Assembly (NCBI GenBank): GCA_039924425.1
Contig: JBDTAX010000009.1
Location: 1 to 21,291 of the forward strand
Reading direction: 5' to 3'
Source of the DNA: GCA-003244245 sp039924425
GTDB taxonomy: Bacteria; Actinomycetota; Actinomycetes; Mycobacteriales; Pseudonocardiaceae
DNA: 21,291 nt
Positions 7,216 through 13,835 of this stretch are shown here, piece by piece; within the stretch, counting starts at the first letter, position 1; each line of letters opens with the position of its first letter. Both the position numbers and the translations under genes were made by a program. The notes beneath the pieces are model-generated. The model was given only the letters and a program-made list of their open reading frames with translations. It was not told the origin of the DNA and ran no database searches.

Positions 7216-8550
7216 GTGCGCTTGGCCTCAATAAACCTAAATAAGCGCCTTGGCAACCCCACTGCGCGAGCAAAGCTCACGGCGTGGCTAAATCATCACC
7301 ACGTGGATGTGTTGGTCGCCCAGGAGCCGTGGAAGCCAGTGAACCGTACTGCGGTCAGCCTGACCGGCTACAGGCCGGTCGGCGGAGATGGGGACCTGTT
7401 CTGCTGGAGCGCCGAGCGCTTCACCCTCCTACCAGTTTCCCGGCCGGAAAGTTTCGTCCAGCGCCTGGAACTAGCCTGGCTGGTAGTGTATAATACTTAC
7501 CTCGACTGCCGCTCAGCTAACTCTCGTCACCACCAGCTTCGCCGATTCCAGGAGATCATCGCCGTCGAAAACGGGCGGCCTGCACTCGCCTGCGGAGACT
7601 TCAACCTTGCCCCTCGCCCGATTGACGGCCTCAACAACGGACGGCCCAGCAACTTTAACGGTTCCATAGATCGCAAACCGTTCACCGAGTTGCTGGTTGC
7701 TAGCGGTTTAGTCGACGCCACCGCCACCGAGGCTCCTCAGTTCACCATTGAGCGTCAACAGTCAAGTCTGTGCACCCGGTTTCGCTGCGACCTTACTCTG
7801 GTTCCCGGTCACCTGCTTCCCATGGTCAACGTCCGATACGATCATTCCACCCGTGCTGGCGAGCAGGCATTCACCGACCATTCCGGCACCCTCATGGACG
7901 TCCCCGTTACACTCGACACCGTCGCTGATCGGGACGCCCTGTTCGCCTTGCTGCCCGAGCCTACTGGTCGCGCCCTGTCCGCTCGCGCCAAGTGCCAACC
8001 GCATAAGACCGCGATGAGCCGCGTTCGTCCGTCGCCGTTCGCCCTTACCGTCGTCGATATCCTCGCTCCTCGTCTTGGTATCACTAGTGTTCTGGACCAC
8101 GGTTGCGGGCGCGGCAGCGATGTCGACCATTACCGGGCTGCTGGCTTGGATGCGGATGGTTGGGACCCTCACCCAGGCTTCGGCTGGACCGCCAAGCACG
8201 ATCGTCAGTATGACTTGGTCGCCAATATATTCGTGCTCAACGTCCTGCCCGATCCCTGGCAACGCATCCAAGCCCTGCGGCACGCCGCACGGTTCGTGCG
8301 TCCCGGTGGTTGTCTGTATGTCGTTACCCGATCACCCGCCGACATCGACCCAAGAGCTGCCTCAGCGAAATGGCCTTCGCACCAGGACGGCTACTGGTCG
8401 AGTGAAGCCAAGGGCACTTTCCAGAAGGGTATCTGCACGGAGGAGATCATTGCCCTAGGCTTACGGGCCGGTCTGAAACCCGCCGTAGAGCAGGCCCTAC
8501 TGACCGGCACGTCCGCCGCTGGTCAGGCGCTGCTAGTCCGACCGGCATAG
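7216..8550 (+). CDS. EEP nuclease/phosphatase-methyltransferase fusion
   Basis: This is a 444-residue two-domain protein. Residues 1-235 carry the exonuclease/endonuclease/phosphatase signatures in order: Asn7 in LASINLNK, Glu37 in VLVAQE, the NTYL strand at 93-96, GDFN at 127-130, Asp192 in RCDLTLV and Asp221-His222 in FTDHSG. Residues 258-444 form a class I SAM methyltransferase, with PHKTAMSR at 262-269, the SAM loop LDHGCGRGSD at 293-302, GWDP at 315-318 and GTFQK further on. The HKTAMSR, CGRG-D-V, GWDP and TFQK pattern matches my recollection of the putative methyltransferase family associated with DNA phosphorothioation (Dnd) loci. The GTG start has a GAGGAG site 5-6 bases upstream. Two TTA codons are present. 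The substrate could be DNA, RNA or a nucleotide-containing small molecule; the sequence does not decide. Confidence 0.87.
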   Translation: MRLASINLNKRLGNPTARAKLTAWLNHHHVDVLVAQEPWKPVNRTAVSLTGYRPVGGDGDLFCWSAERFTLLPVSRPESFVQRLELAWLVVYNTYLDCRSANSRHHQLRRFQEIIAVENGRPALACGDFNLAPRPIDGLNNGRPSNFNGSIDRKPFTELLVASGLVDATATEAPQFTIERQQSSLCTRFRCDLTLVPGHLLPMVNVRYDHSTRAGEQAFTDHSGTLMDVPVTLDTVADRDALFALLPEPTGRALSARAKCQPHKTAMSRVRPSPFALTVVDILAPRLGITSVLDHGCGRGSDVDHYRAAGLDADGWDPHPGFGWTAKHDRQYDLVANIFVLNVLPDPWQRIQALRHAARFVRPGGCLYVVTRSPADIDPRAASAKWPSHQDGYWSSEAKGTFQKGICTEEIIALGLRAGLKPAVEQALLTGTSAAGQALLVRPA

Positions 8551-8627
8551 GCGGTACGGGCACCGGCCTGCCGAGCACGGCGCAGACCGCATTGCGTATG
8601 GAGCTGAGGATCCGGCTCGACGGAGGA

Positions 8628-8649
8628 ACCGCCGAAGCGCAACGGCGGT
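8628..8649 (+). terminator. Short GC-rich hairpin between the island and cysS
   Basis: ACCGCCG (8628-8634) and CGGCGGT (8643-8649) are perfect 7-bp arms around an 8-base loop. No T-run follows. It could end the EEP-methyltransferase transcript, as many actinomycete terminators lack a U-tract, but it is short. Confidence 0.35.
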
Positions 8650-8687
8650 GACCGGGTAGTGATCGTGGGGATCGACGGGTCACACTC

Positions 8688-8693
8688 TATGAT
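8688..8693 (+). promoter_or_regulatory. cysS: -10 box placing transcription start at the cysS start codon
   Basis: TATGAT lies 6 bases before the GTG at 8700, so transcription would begin at or next to that G. There is no Shine-Dalgarno sequence upstream. Both points suggest leaderless cysS mRNA. No good -35 box is seen at the usual distance. Confidence 0.5.
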
Positions 8694-8699
8694 CACGTC

Positions 8700-10088
8700 G
8701 TGAGCCTGCACCTGTATGACACCGCGACGCGCAGCCTGCGGGAGTTCGTCCCGCTGCGACCCCGCATGGCGTCGATCTACGTGTGTGGGGCCACCGTGCA
8801 GGGCGTGCCGCACATCGGGCATGTGCGCTCGGCGCTGAACTACGACGTGCTGCGTCGCTGGTTGCTGGCCACCGGCCACGACGTGCTGCTCGTGCGCAAC
8901 GTCACCGACATCGACGACAAGATCCTCGCCAAGTCCGCCGAAGCGGGCCGGCGCTGGTGGGAGTGGGCGTACATCCACGAACGGGCGTTCGAGGACGCCT
9001 ACACGGTGTTGGGCTGTCTGCCGCCGTCGGCACTGCCGCGGGCGACCGGCCATGTTCCGCAGATGGTCGAGCTGATGGCGCGGCTGATCGACCGGGGGCA
9101 CGCTTACGCCGCGGCCGGCGATGTCTACTTCGCGGTGGCCACCATGGACGACTACGGAGCGTTGTCCGGCCAGCGGCTCGAGGAGGTCGCGCAGGGTGAA
9201 TCCGCCGCGTCGGGCAAGCGCGATCCTCGGGACTTCACGCTGTGGAAGGGTGCCAGACCCGGCGAGCCGGCCTGGCCGACGCCGTGGGGGCCGGGCCGCC
9301 CCGGATGGCACCTGGAATGCTCGGCGATGGCCACCGCCTACCTCGGCCCGGAATTCGACATCCACGGCGGCGGGCTGGACCTGGTTTTCCCGCACCACGA
9401 GAATGAACGAGCCCAGTCGCGTGCCGCTGGCGATGGGTTCGCCCGGTACTGGTTGCACAACGGCTGGGTGACGCTCTCCGGTGAGAAGATGTCGAAGTCG
9501 CTGGGCAACACGCTGTCCATCCCCGCTACCCTGCGCCGGGTCCGTGCCGTGGAACTGCGCTATTACCTGATTGCCGCGCATTACCGGTCCGCCATCGAGT
9601 ATTCGGATGGTGCGCTGGACGAGGCGGTCGCCGCCTATCAGCGGATCGAGTCGTTCGTGCACCGAGTGCGGGATCGGCGCGGGATGCCGGAGCCAGGCGC
9701 CTGGTGCGCCGAGTTCGCCGCGGCGATGGACGACGACCTCGGCACGCCAGCCGCGCTGGCCGCGATCCACAACACCGTGCACGAAGGCAATGCGGCGCTG
9801 GACGCCGGGGATCACCAGACGGCGTTGGGCGCGGCCGGTTCGGTGCGCGCGATGACCGGCGTGCTGGGTCTGGACCCGCTGGCTGACCAGTGGCGCTCGA
9901 CGGCGGAATCCGGTGCCGGGTCGGCGGCGCTAACCTGTTTGGTGGACCGGCTGCTCACCGAGCGCGCCGAGGCCCGCAACCGTCGTGACTACGCGACCGC
10001 CGACGCGGTGCGCGATCAGTTGCTGGCGGCCGGGATCACCGTCGAGGACACCCCCGATGGTCCAGTCTGGACGGTCAAGGGGAGCTGA
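8700..10088 (+). CDS. cysS: Cysteinyl-tRNA synthetase
   Basis: This 462-residue class I aminoacyl-tRNA synthetase charges tRNA-Cys with cysteine using ATP in the cytoplasm. It shows the HIGH motif as PHIGHVRSAL at about residues 37-46 and the KMSKS motif as GEKMSKSLGNT. The zinc ligands fit Cys29 in YVCGATVQ, the Cys of HLECSAM, and the His and Glu of FPHHENE. The length is typical. The C-terminal anticodon-binding region ends in the usual LLTERAEARNRRDYATAD helix. The alternative, a MshC-type mycothiol ligase, is unlikely because the anticodon-binding domain and KMSKS are complete. The GTG start at 8700 is probably leaderless. It is followed after five bases by rlmB, the usual actinobacterial order. 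The codon use is strongly GC-biased, unlike the island to its left. Confidence 0.97.
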   Translation: MSLHLYDTATRSLREFVPLRPRMASIYVCGATVQGVPHIGHVRSALNYDVLRRWLLATGHDVLLVRNVTDIDDKILAKSAEAGRRWWEWAYIHERAFEDAYTVLGCLPPSALPRATGHVPQMVELMARLIDRGHAYAAAGDVYFAVATMDDYGALSGQRLEEVAQGESAASGKRDPRDFTLWKGARPGEPAWPTPWGPGRPGWHLECSAMATAYLGPEFDIHGGGLDLVFPHHENERAQSRAAGDGFARYWLHNGWVTLSGEKMSKSLGNTLSIPATLRRVRAVELRYYLIAAHYRSAIEYSDGALDEAVAAYQRIESFVHRVRDRRGMPEPGAWCAEFAAAMDDDLGTPAALAAIHNTVHEGNAALDAGDHQTALGAAGSVRAMTGVLGLDPLADQWRSTAESGAGSAALTCLVDRLLTERAEARNRRDYATADAVRDQLLAAGITVEDTPDGPVWTVKGS

Positions 10089-10093
10089 GGGTC

Positions 10094-11137
10094 ATGGCCG
10101 GTAATTCCCAGCGCCGGGGCGCGATGCGCAAGCCGGGCACCAAGAAGGGCGCCGTCGTCGGCTCCGGCGGGCAGAAGCGCAAGGGGCTGCGCGGACGCGG
10201 CGCCACGCCGCCCGCCGAGCTGCGCCCCGGCCATCCGGCCCAGCGGCAGGACACCCAGCGGCAAGACAACCAGGGGCACTCAGCCCAGGGTCGCTCAGCC
10301 CAGGGTCGCTCAGCCCAGCGTCATTCTGCCCAGCGTCATCCAGCGCAGCGTTCCGGCAGCCCGACCGCTGCGGCCCGCCGCGGTGGCAGCGAGCCGGGGG
10401 AGACCGTGCTCGGTCGCAACCCGGTGCTGGAATGCCTGCGCGCCGGGGTGCCGGCCACCGCGCTGCACGTCGCCATCGGGGTAGAGCTCGACGACCGGGT
10501 CAGCGAGGCCGTGCGGTTGGCCGCCGACGCCGGCCTGTCCATTCTCGAGGTGCCCAAGACCGACCTCGATCGGCTGGCCGGGGGCGCCCTGCACCAGGGC
10601 GTGGCGCTGCAGGTGCCGCCATATGAGTACGCGGTTGCCGAGGACGTTCTGGTGGCCGCGCGGGAGTCCGGGACGTCACCGTTGCTGGTCGCTCTTGACG
10701 GGGTGACTGACCCGCGCAACCTGGGCGCGGTCGTCCGCAGCGCCGTCGCGTTCGGCGCGCACGGGATCGTGGTGCCGCAGCGGCGCTCGGCGGGAATGAC
10801 CGCGGTGGCATGGCGAGCCTCGGCGGGCATGGCCGCGCGCGTGCCGGTAGCTCGGGTCACCAATCTGGTTCGCACCCTCAAGGATCTCGCCGCGGCCGGT
10901 GTGATGATTGTCGGCCTGGACGCTGGCGGTGCCATGCCATTGGACGGCTTCCTGCTGGCGACCGGGCCGCTGGTGCTTGTCCTCGGCGCGGAAGGCCGGG
11001 GGTTGTCCCGGCTGGTTCGCGAAACCTGTGACACCACGGTGTCGATACCGATGGTGGGGCCGGTCGAGTCGCTCAACGCGTCGGTCGCCGCCGGGGTTGT
11101 GCTCGCCGAGGTGGCGCGCTTACGCCGCGCCGGCTGA
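10094..11137 (+). CDS. rlmB: 23S rRNA 2'-O-methyltransferase, RlmB/TrmH (SpoU) family
   Basis: This 347-residue SPOUT-class methyltransferase probably methylates the 2'-hydroxyl of G2251 in 23S rRNA, using SAM. The first 100 residues are a basic, repetitive, probably disordered tail. An L30e-like RNA-binding domain (ETVLGRNPVLECLRAG to about VPPYEYA, residues 102-177) follows. Then comes the knotted catalytic domain with motif 1 LDGVTDPRNLGAVVRSA, motif 2 VLVLGAEGRGLSRLV and motif 3 IPMVGPVESLNASVAAGV; the catalytic Arg/Asn residues are in place. The gene starts 5 bases after cysS, with GGGAG overlapping the cysS stop, so the two are cotranscribed. Resistance-type TsnR proteins are related, but the cysS neighbourhood favours housekeeping RlmB. 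Confidence 0.93.
   Translation: MAGNSQRRGAMRKPGTKKGAVVGSGGQKRKGLRGRGATPPAELRPGHPAQRQDTQRQDNQGHSAQGRSAQGRSAQRHSAQRHPAQRSGSPTAAARRGGSEPGETVLGRNPVLECLRAGVPATALHVAIGVELDDRVSEAVRLAADAGLSILEVPKTDLDRLAGGALHQGVALQVPPYEYAVAEDVLVAARESGTSPLLVALDGVTDPRNLGAVVRSAVAFGAHGIVVPQRRSAGMTAVAWRASAGMAARVPVARVTNLVRTLKDLAAAGVMIVGLDAGGAMPLDGFLLATGPLVLVLGAEGRGLSRLVRETCDTTVSIPMVGPVESLNASVAAGVVLAEVARLRRAG
10280..10354 (+). repeat. In-frame 15-bp minisatellite inside rlmB
   Basis: There are five tandem 15-bp units. The first two are identical (TCAGCCCAGGGTCGC), and the last three are progressively divergent. They encode a degenerate SAQ(G/R)-type pentapeptide repeat at about residues 63-87 in the basic N-terminal tail. 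The number of units could vary between strains without a frameshift. Confidence 0.85.
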
Positions 11138-11237
11138 ACCGCTCCGCCGGTGCGGCGAAACATGTTCGCAGCGTTTTCGGCATGCCGTGAGCGCGGATGT
11201 CCGCGCAGTGTGTATCTTATCGCGGTCAGCGTTTACG

Positions 11238-11263
11238 ACACGGCGGTTGTGTCTATGCCGTGT
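11238..11263. promoter_or_regulatory. Inverted repeat in the lsr2 leader
   Basis: ACACGGC (11238-11244) and GCCGTGT (11257-11263) form a 7-bp perfect inverted repeat around 12 bases, about 30 bases before the lsr2 start. It could be an operator or a leader hairpin. The candidate -10 sequence TATCTT at 11213-11218 lies upstream, with no good -35 box. Confidence 0.3.
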
Positions 11264-11291
11264 TCCCTCCGGACAAGGAGAATCAGCACCC

Positions 11292-11705
11292 GTGGCCCAG
11301 AAGACCATCGTCACCCTCATCGACGACCTCACCGGTGAGGAAGCTGAGGACATTTCAACAGTCGAGTTCGCGCTCGAGGGTGTCACATACGAGATCGACC
11401 TGGCGGACGACAACGCCACCAAGCTCCGTGACAACCTGGCCTGTTATGTCGCGGCCGCTCGCAAGACCAGCGCCCGGCGCCCGGGCGCTCGTGGCGCCGA
11501 CCGTGCGGCCGGCCGCAAGGCCGACAACGGTGGTGTCGCGCGCAGTGGCTACAACCGTGACACGTTGCGGGCCATCCGTGAATGGGCCAAGCAGAACGGC
11601 CACAACGTCAACGAGCGTGGCCGGCTGCCGCTCACCGTGGTGAGCGCCTGGGAAGCGAACCACCAGGCGTTGAAAAACGGCAAGGTGCCTACGTTCTCAG
11701 GCTAG
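11292..11705 (+). CDS. lsr2: Lsr2 nucleoid-associated DNA-bridging protein
   Basis: This 137-residue H-NS-like protein of actinobacteria binds AT-rich DNA, bridges it and silences foreign genes. The N-terminal dimerisation domain reads MAQKTIVTLIDDLTGEEA and then GVTYEIDLADDNATKLRDNL. A basic linker rich in Arg and Gly follows. The C-terminal DNA-binding domain has IREWAKQNGHNVNERGRLP, with the RGR-type minor-groove hook. It is longer than the 112-residue mycobacterial Lsr2, mainly in the linker and in a short C-terminal tail ending KVPTFSG. The GTG start has AAGGAGA 10 bases upstream; the frame is open further upstream, but there is no homology before this start. The gene lies about 150 bases after rlmB. 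As an AT-binding silencer, it could act on the AT-rich control region of the island. Confidence 0.95.
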   Translation: MAQKTIVTLIDDLTGEEAEDISTVEFALEGVTYEIDLADDNATKLRDNLACYVAAARKTSARRPGARGADRAAGRKADNGGVARSGYNRDTLRAIREWAKQNGHNVNERGRLPLTVVSAWEANHQALKNGKVPTFSG

Positions 11706-11755
11706 GGCCCGCTGGGGCCGGGGCTGGGTGAGTCGTCCGAGGGGGAGCCGCAGCG

Positions 11756-12037
11756 GTGGAGACTGGGGGCACCGTGGAGGCCGTGGGGCCACCATGGTTG
11801 TTGATACTTCTCGGGGGGATTTCGTTTCTTGGGGTTGTGGTCACGGCCGTGGTTGGTCCGATCTTCGTCGAGCGGTTCAAATCACGCCGGACCACCCTCG
11901 AGTCGCCGGAGTCCTCGGCGATTGAGCACGACGTCGGTGGTGCTGTGGCGTTAATCCAGTCCGTGATCGGCGACCTGCAGACCCGTATTGGACGGCTTGA
12001 GATGATGCAGATGGATGCGCATGAACACAGTGGATGA
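11756..12037 (+). CDS. Small single-pass membrane protein, phage-like context
   Basis: The 93-residue product has one strong hydrophobic segment at about residues 13-36 (WLLILLGGISFLGVVVTAVVG) followed by a basic stop-transfer FVERFKSRR and a polar, partly helical C-terminus. GGGGGAG lies about 9 bases before the GTG start. It overlaps the next gene by 23 bases. Small proteins of this design beside a collagen-like membrane protein are common in actinobacteriophages (DUF2746-like), but I recognise the layout rather than a certain family. It could be a chaperone-like membrane partner of the next protein. Confidence 0.6.
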   Translation: METGGTVEAVGPPWLLILLGGISFLGVVVTAVVGPIFVERFKSRRTTLESPESSAIEHDVGGAVALIQSVIGDLQTRIGRLEMMQMDAHEHSG

Positions 12038-12701
12038 GCTCACCCAGGGCCTGGACCAGCTACGCGATTCCATTACGCGCACGGCCCAGGTCGCCCCGCA
12101 GGTCGCGCGGCGAGAGATCAGGCGTGAAGGCCGGGCCTACTTCCGGGGCGCGGTGTTGGCCGCGGTCGTCACATCCGTTCTGGTCGGCATCCCACTCGGG
12201 TTGCTCGCCAGCGATCTCTCCCAGCACGCGAAAGACGATGCCGCGCGCGTAGCCCAGTTCCAGAGCGAAGCGCAAAGCATCCAGCAGCTCGCGCAGAGCG
12301 CCCACGATCTCGGCGCGCGGGCGAACACCGAGCTCACCCGGCGCGGCTTGGCGACGGTCCCGATCCCCACCCTGGGGACCGTGCCGGATTCCCAGGTGCT
12401 CGCCTCGGCGGTGCAGGCCTACATCGCGGCCAACTCCCAGGGCCTGCGTGGACCTCAAGGTGAACCGGGAGCGCCGGCCAAGTCGCCACCGTGCCTGGCT
12501 GAACTCACCCAATGCCAGGGCGCCACCGGGCGCCAGGGCTCGCGGGGTGAGCCGCCGACGGGCTGGGCAGTCCAGGAATCCGATGGGTCCACCACCACCT
12601 GCGAACGTGTCACCGCTTTCGACCTAGCTGCGCCCCGCTATCACTGCGCCGTGGCCACGCCGCATCCGACCGCGCCCCCCTCAACGACCCCCGGGCGGTA
12701 A
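12015..12701 (+). CDS. Membrane-anchored protein with short collagen-like Gly-X-Y segments
   Basis: The 228-residue product begins with an amphipathic helix (residues 1-42), then a transmembrane segment (GAVLAAVVTSVLVGIPLGLLA, about 46-66). An Ala/Gln-rich helical region, probably coiled coil, extends to about 125. Collagen-like triplets follow (GLRGPQGEPGAPA and GATGRQGSRGEP), interrupted by a CLAELTQC pair, and the tail is Pro/Thr-rich with two further Cys residues. The topology is type II, with the collagen part outside the cell or in a virion-like structure. No ribosome site stands out; translation is probably coupled to the overlapping upstream gene. ATG at 12021 is another possible start. 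Homologues in style occur in actinophages and exposed actinomycete surface proteins. The function is unknown. Confidence 0.65.
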   Translation: MRMNTVDELTQGLDQLRDSITRTAQVAPQVARREIRREGRAYFRGAVLAAVVTSVLVGIPLGLLASDLSQHAKDDAARVAQFQSEAQSIQQLAQSAHDLGARANTELTRRGLATVPIPTLGTVPDSQVLASAVQAYIAANSQGLRGPQGEPGAPAKSPPCLAELTQCQGATGRQGSRGEPPTGWAVQESDGSTTTCERVTAFDLAAPRYHCAVATPHPTAPPSTTPGR

Positions 12702-12719
12702 CGCGCCACCACTCGGCCA

Positions 12720-12752
12720 TACCTACCGCAGTAGGTAAATACCGTGGTAGGT
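12720..12752. promoter_or_regulatory. Palindromic operator of the VapBC-type pair
   Basis: TACCTAC (12720-12726) and GTAGGTA (12731-12737) are perfect 7-bp arms around four bases. A second, imperfect half copy, ACCGTGGTAGGT, follows at 12741-12752. The palindrome sits 23-40 bases before the antitoxin start, a standard place for autorepression by an antitoxin-toxin complex. Confidence 0.6.
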
Positions 12753-12759
12753 TCAGCTC

Positions 12760-13005
12760 GTGAAGGTCGACAAAATGAGCATTTCGCTCGACGCTGATCT
12801 CGGTGACGCTGTGCGCGATGCTGCTCGGCGCGCCAGCAAGGGGTTGTCGTCGTGGCTGGCTGAGGCGGCGGCCACCAAGCTCCGCGCCGAGGCCCTCGAA
12901 CAGTATCTGGCCGAGTGGGAGTCTGAGCACGGAGCCTTCACCCCAGCTGAGCTGGAGCAGGCCGAGCGGAAACTCGGACTGCGGTCGGCGGATCCGGCGG
13001 CGTGA
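12760..13005 (+). CDS. VapB-type ribbon-helix-helix antitoxin
   Basis: The 81-residue product begins MKVDKMSISLDADLGDAV, an N-terminal beta strand and helix typical of ribbon-helix-helix DNA binders. RRASKGLSSWLAEAAATKL follows and then an acidic C-terminal helical tail (EQYLAEWESEHGAF, ELEQAERKLGL) suited to wrapping the toxin. It starts at GTG with no clear ribosome site, so it may be leaderless or nearly so. The stop overlaps the toxin start as GTGA. It should neutralise the PIN toxin and repress the operon through the upstream palindrome. Confidence 0.8.
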   Translation: MKVDKMSISLDADLGDAVRDAARRASKGLSSWLAEAAATKLRAEALEQYLAEWESEHGAFTPAELEQAERKLGLRSADPAA

Positions 13006-13385
13006 GCGCACTGGTTCTCGACGCGGGCGTATTCGTGGCGGTGGAGCGCGACGACCGGGCGTTGATCGCTCAGCTACGGGTGGCGCAGCGGCACGGTGTG
13101 GAGCTCCGCAGCAGCGCGATCATCGTAGCTCAGGTGTGGCGTGACGCCCAGGGGCGCCAAGCGCGGCTGGCGCGCCTGCTCCGGAGCGTCGATGTCCGCT
13201 CCGTCGACCATGCGGCAGGCCGGGCGGCCGGGGTGCTGATCGGCCAGTCGGGCACCCAGGACCCGATCGACGCCACGCTGGTACTGCTCGCGCGCCCCGG
13301 AGACCGGATCCTCACCAGCGACCCTGAGGATGTGCAACGCCTGGTCAGTGCGGCAGGCAGGTCCGTTCAGGTGATTCGCTGCTGA
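13002..13385 (+). CDS. PIN-domain toxin, VapC family
   Basis: This 127-residue PIN-fold protein is a predicted Mg-dependent ribonuclease that would cut specific tRNA or rRNA when the antitoxin is lost. The first catalytic Asp is Asp7 in LVLDAGVF. Asp87 and Asp90 lie in GTQDPIDATLVLLA, and Asp107 in TSDPEDV. The usual mid-domain Glu is not obvious; the segment reads AIIVAQVWRDAQGRQARLARLL, a form seen in many actinobacterial PIN toxins. It begins four bases inside the antitoxin stop region (GTGA overlap), showing translational coupling. The length is normal for VapC. Confidence 0.85.
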   Translation: MSALVLDAGVFVAVERDDRALIAQLRVAQRHGVELRSSAIIVAQVWRDAQGRQARLARLLRSVDVRSVDHAAGRAAGVLIGQSGTQDPIDATLVLLARPGDRILTSDPEDVQRLVSAAGRSVQVIRC

Positions 13386-13555
13386 TCTTGTCGAGCGCCC
13401 GGCATCGACGGCTGTTGGCTGGCAAGCTGAACCGATCCGCGGTGGGAGACGAACCGCTTCGTACTCGTTGGCGATTCGCGAGCGGCCCGGTGGGCGGGGC
13501 TGAAGGATCTGACCTCTCCCCGCTCACCAGGCATCCACGCCATCAGGCCACGCGC

Positions 13556-13720
13556 TTACCGGCGCCCGCCGAACCTGCGGGCCACCGAGAACCCGATCAG
13601 CCCTCCGATGGCCACCAAAATGATGATTAAGATGAGGATGCCCTTCCCGACACCCGCGAGGAAACCCCGAGCCTCGAGCTCGGCGGCGAGGAGGCTGGCT
13701 TGAGTCGCGATGAAGTGCAT
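13556..13720 (-). CDS. Small membrane protein of 54 residues
   Basis: From ATG at 13720 the product reads MHFIATQASLLAAELEARGF and then a transmembrane helix of about 22 residues (ILILIIILVAIGGLIGFSVA) with a basic tail ARRFGGRR. The frame is open further upstream, but an earlier start would run into the divergent MBOAT gene, so the short form is preferred. The ribosome site is weak. Small hydrophobic proteins like this are common in actinomycetes; the function is unknown. Confidence 0.5.
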   Translation of the reverse strand: MHFIATQASLLAAELEARGFLAGVGKGILILIIILVAIGGLIGFSVARRFGGRR

Positions 13721-13835
13721 AACGTCCGATCGTAGAGCCTCACGCGCCTCCGCGCTGGTGACACGACGGTGACCGCGAAGACTGGGCCGGGGCTGGTGGA
13801 CACCGCCCGGCGCTCCGCTAGGCTGCGCCGCCGAC

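Noticed and set aside
1..8550. Classical Dnd DNA phosphorothioation cluster
   Set aside because: Only a cysteine desulfurase and a Dnd-associated-type methyltransferase half are present; DndB, DndC, DndD and DndE or Ssp proteins are not seen in the window.
8523..9815. 430-codon leftward frame opposite cysS
   Set aside because: The opposite strand encodes an unmistakable cysteinyl-tRNA synthetase; this frame has no recognisable domain.
10336..11163. 275-codon leftward frame opposite rlmB
   Set aside because: Shadow of the methyltransferase gene; composition is Arg/Ser/Thr/Ala-rich without motifs.
13386..13555. Possible tRNA or small RNA after the VapC-type gene
   Set aside because: Short GC-rich stems are present, but no cloverleaf, T-loop sequence or anticodon arm could be assembled.
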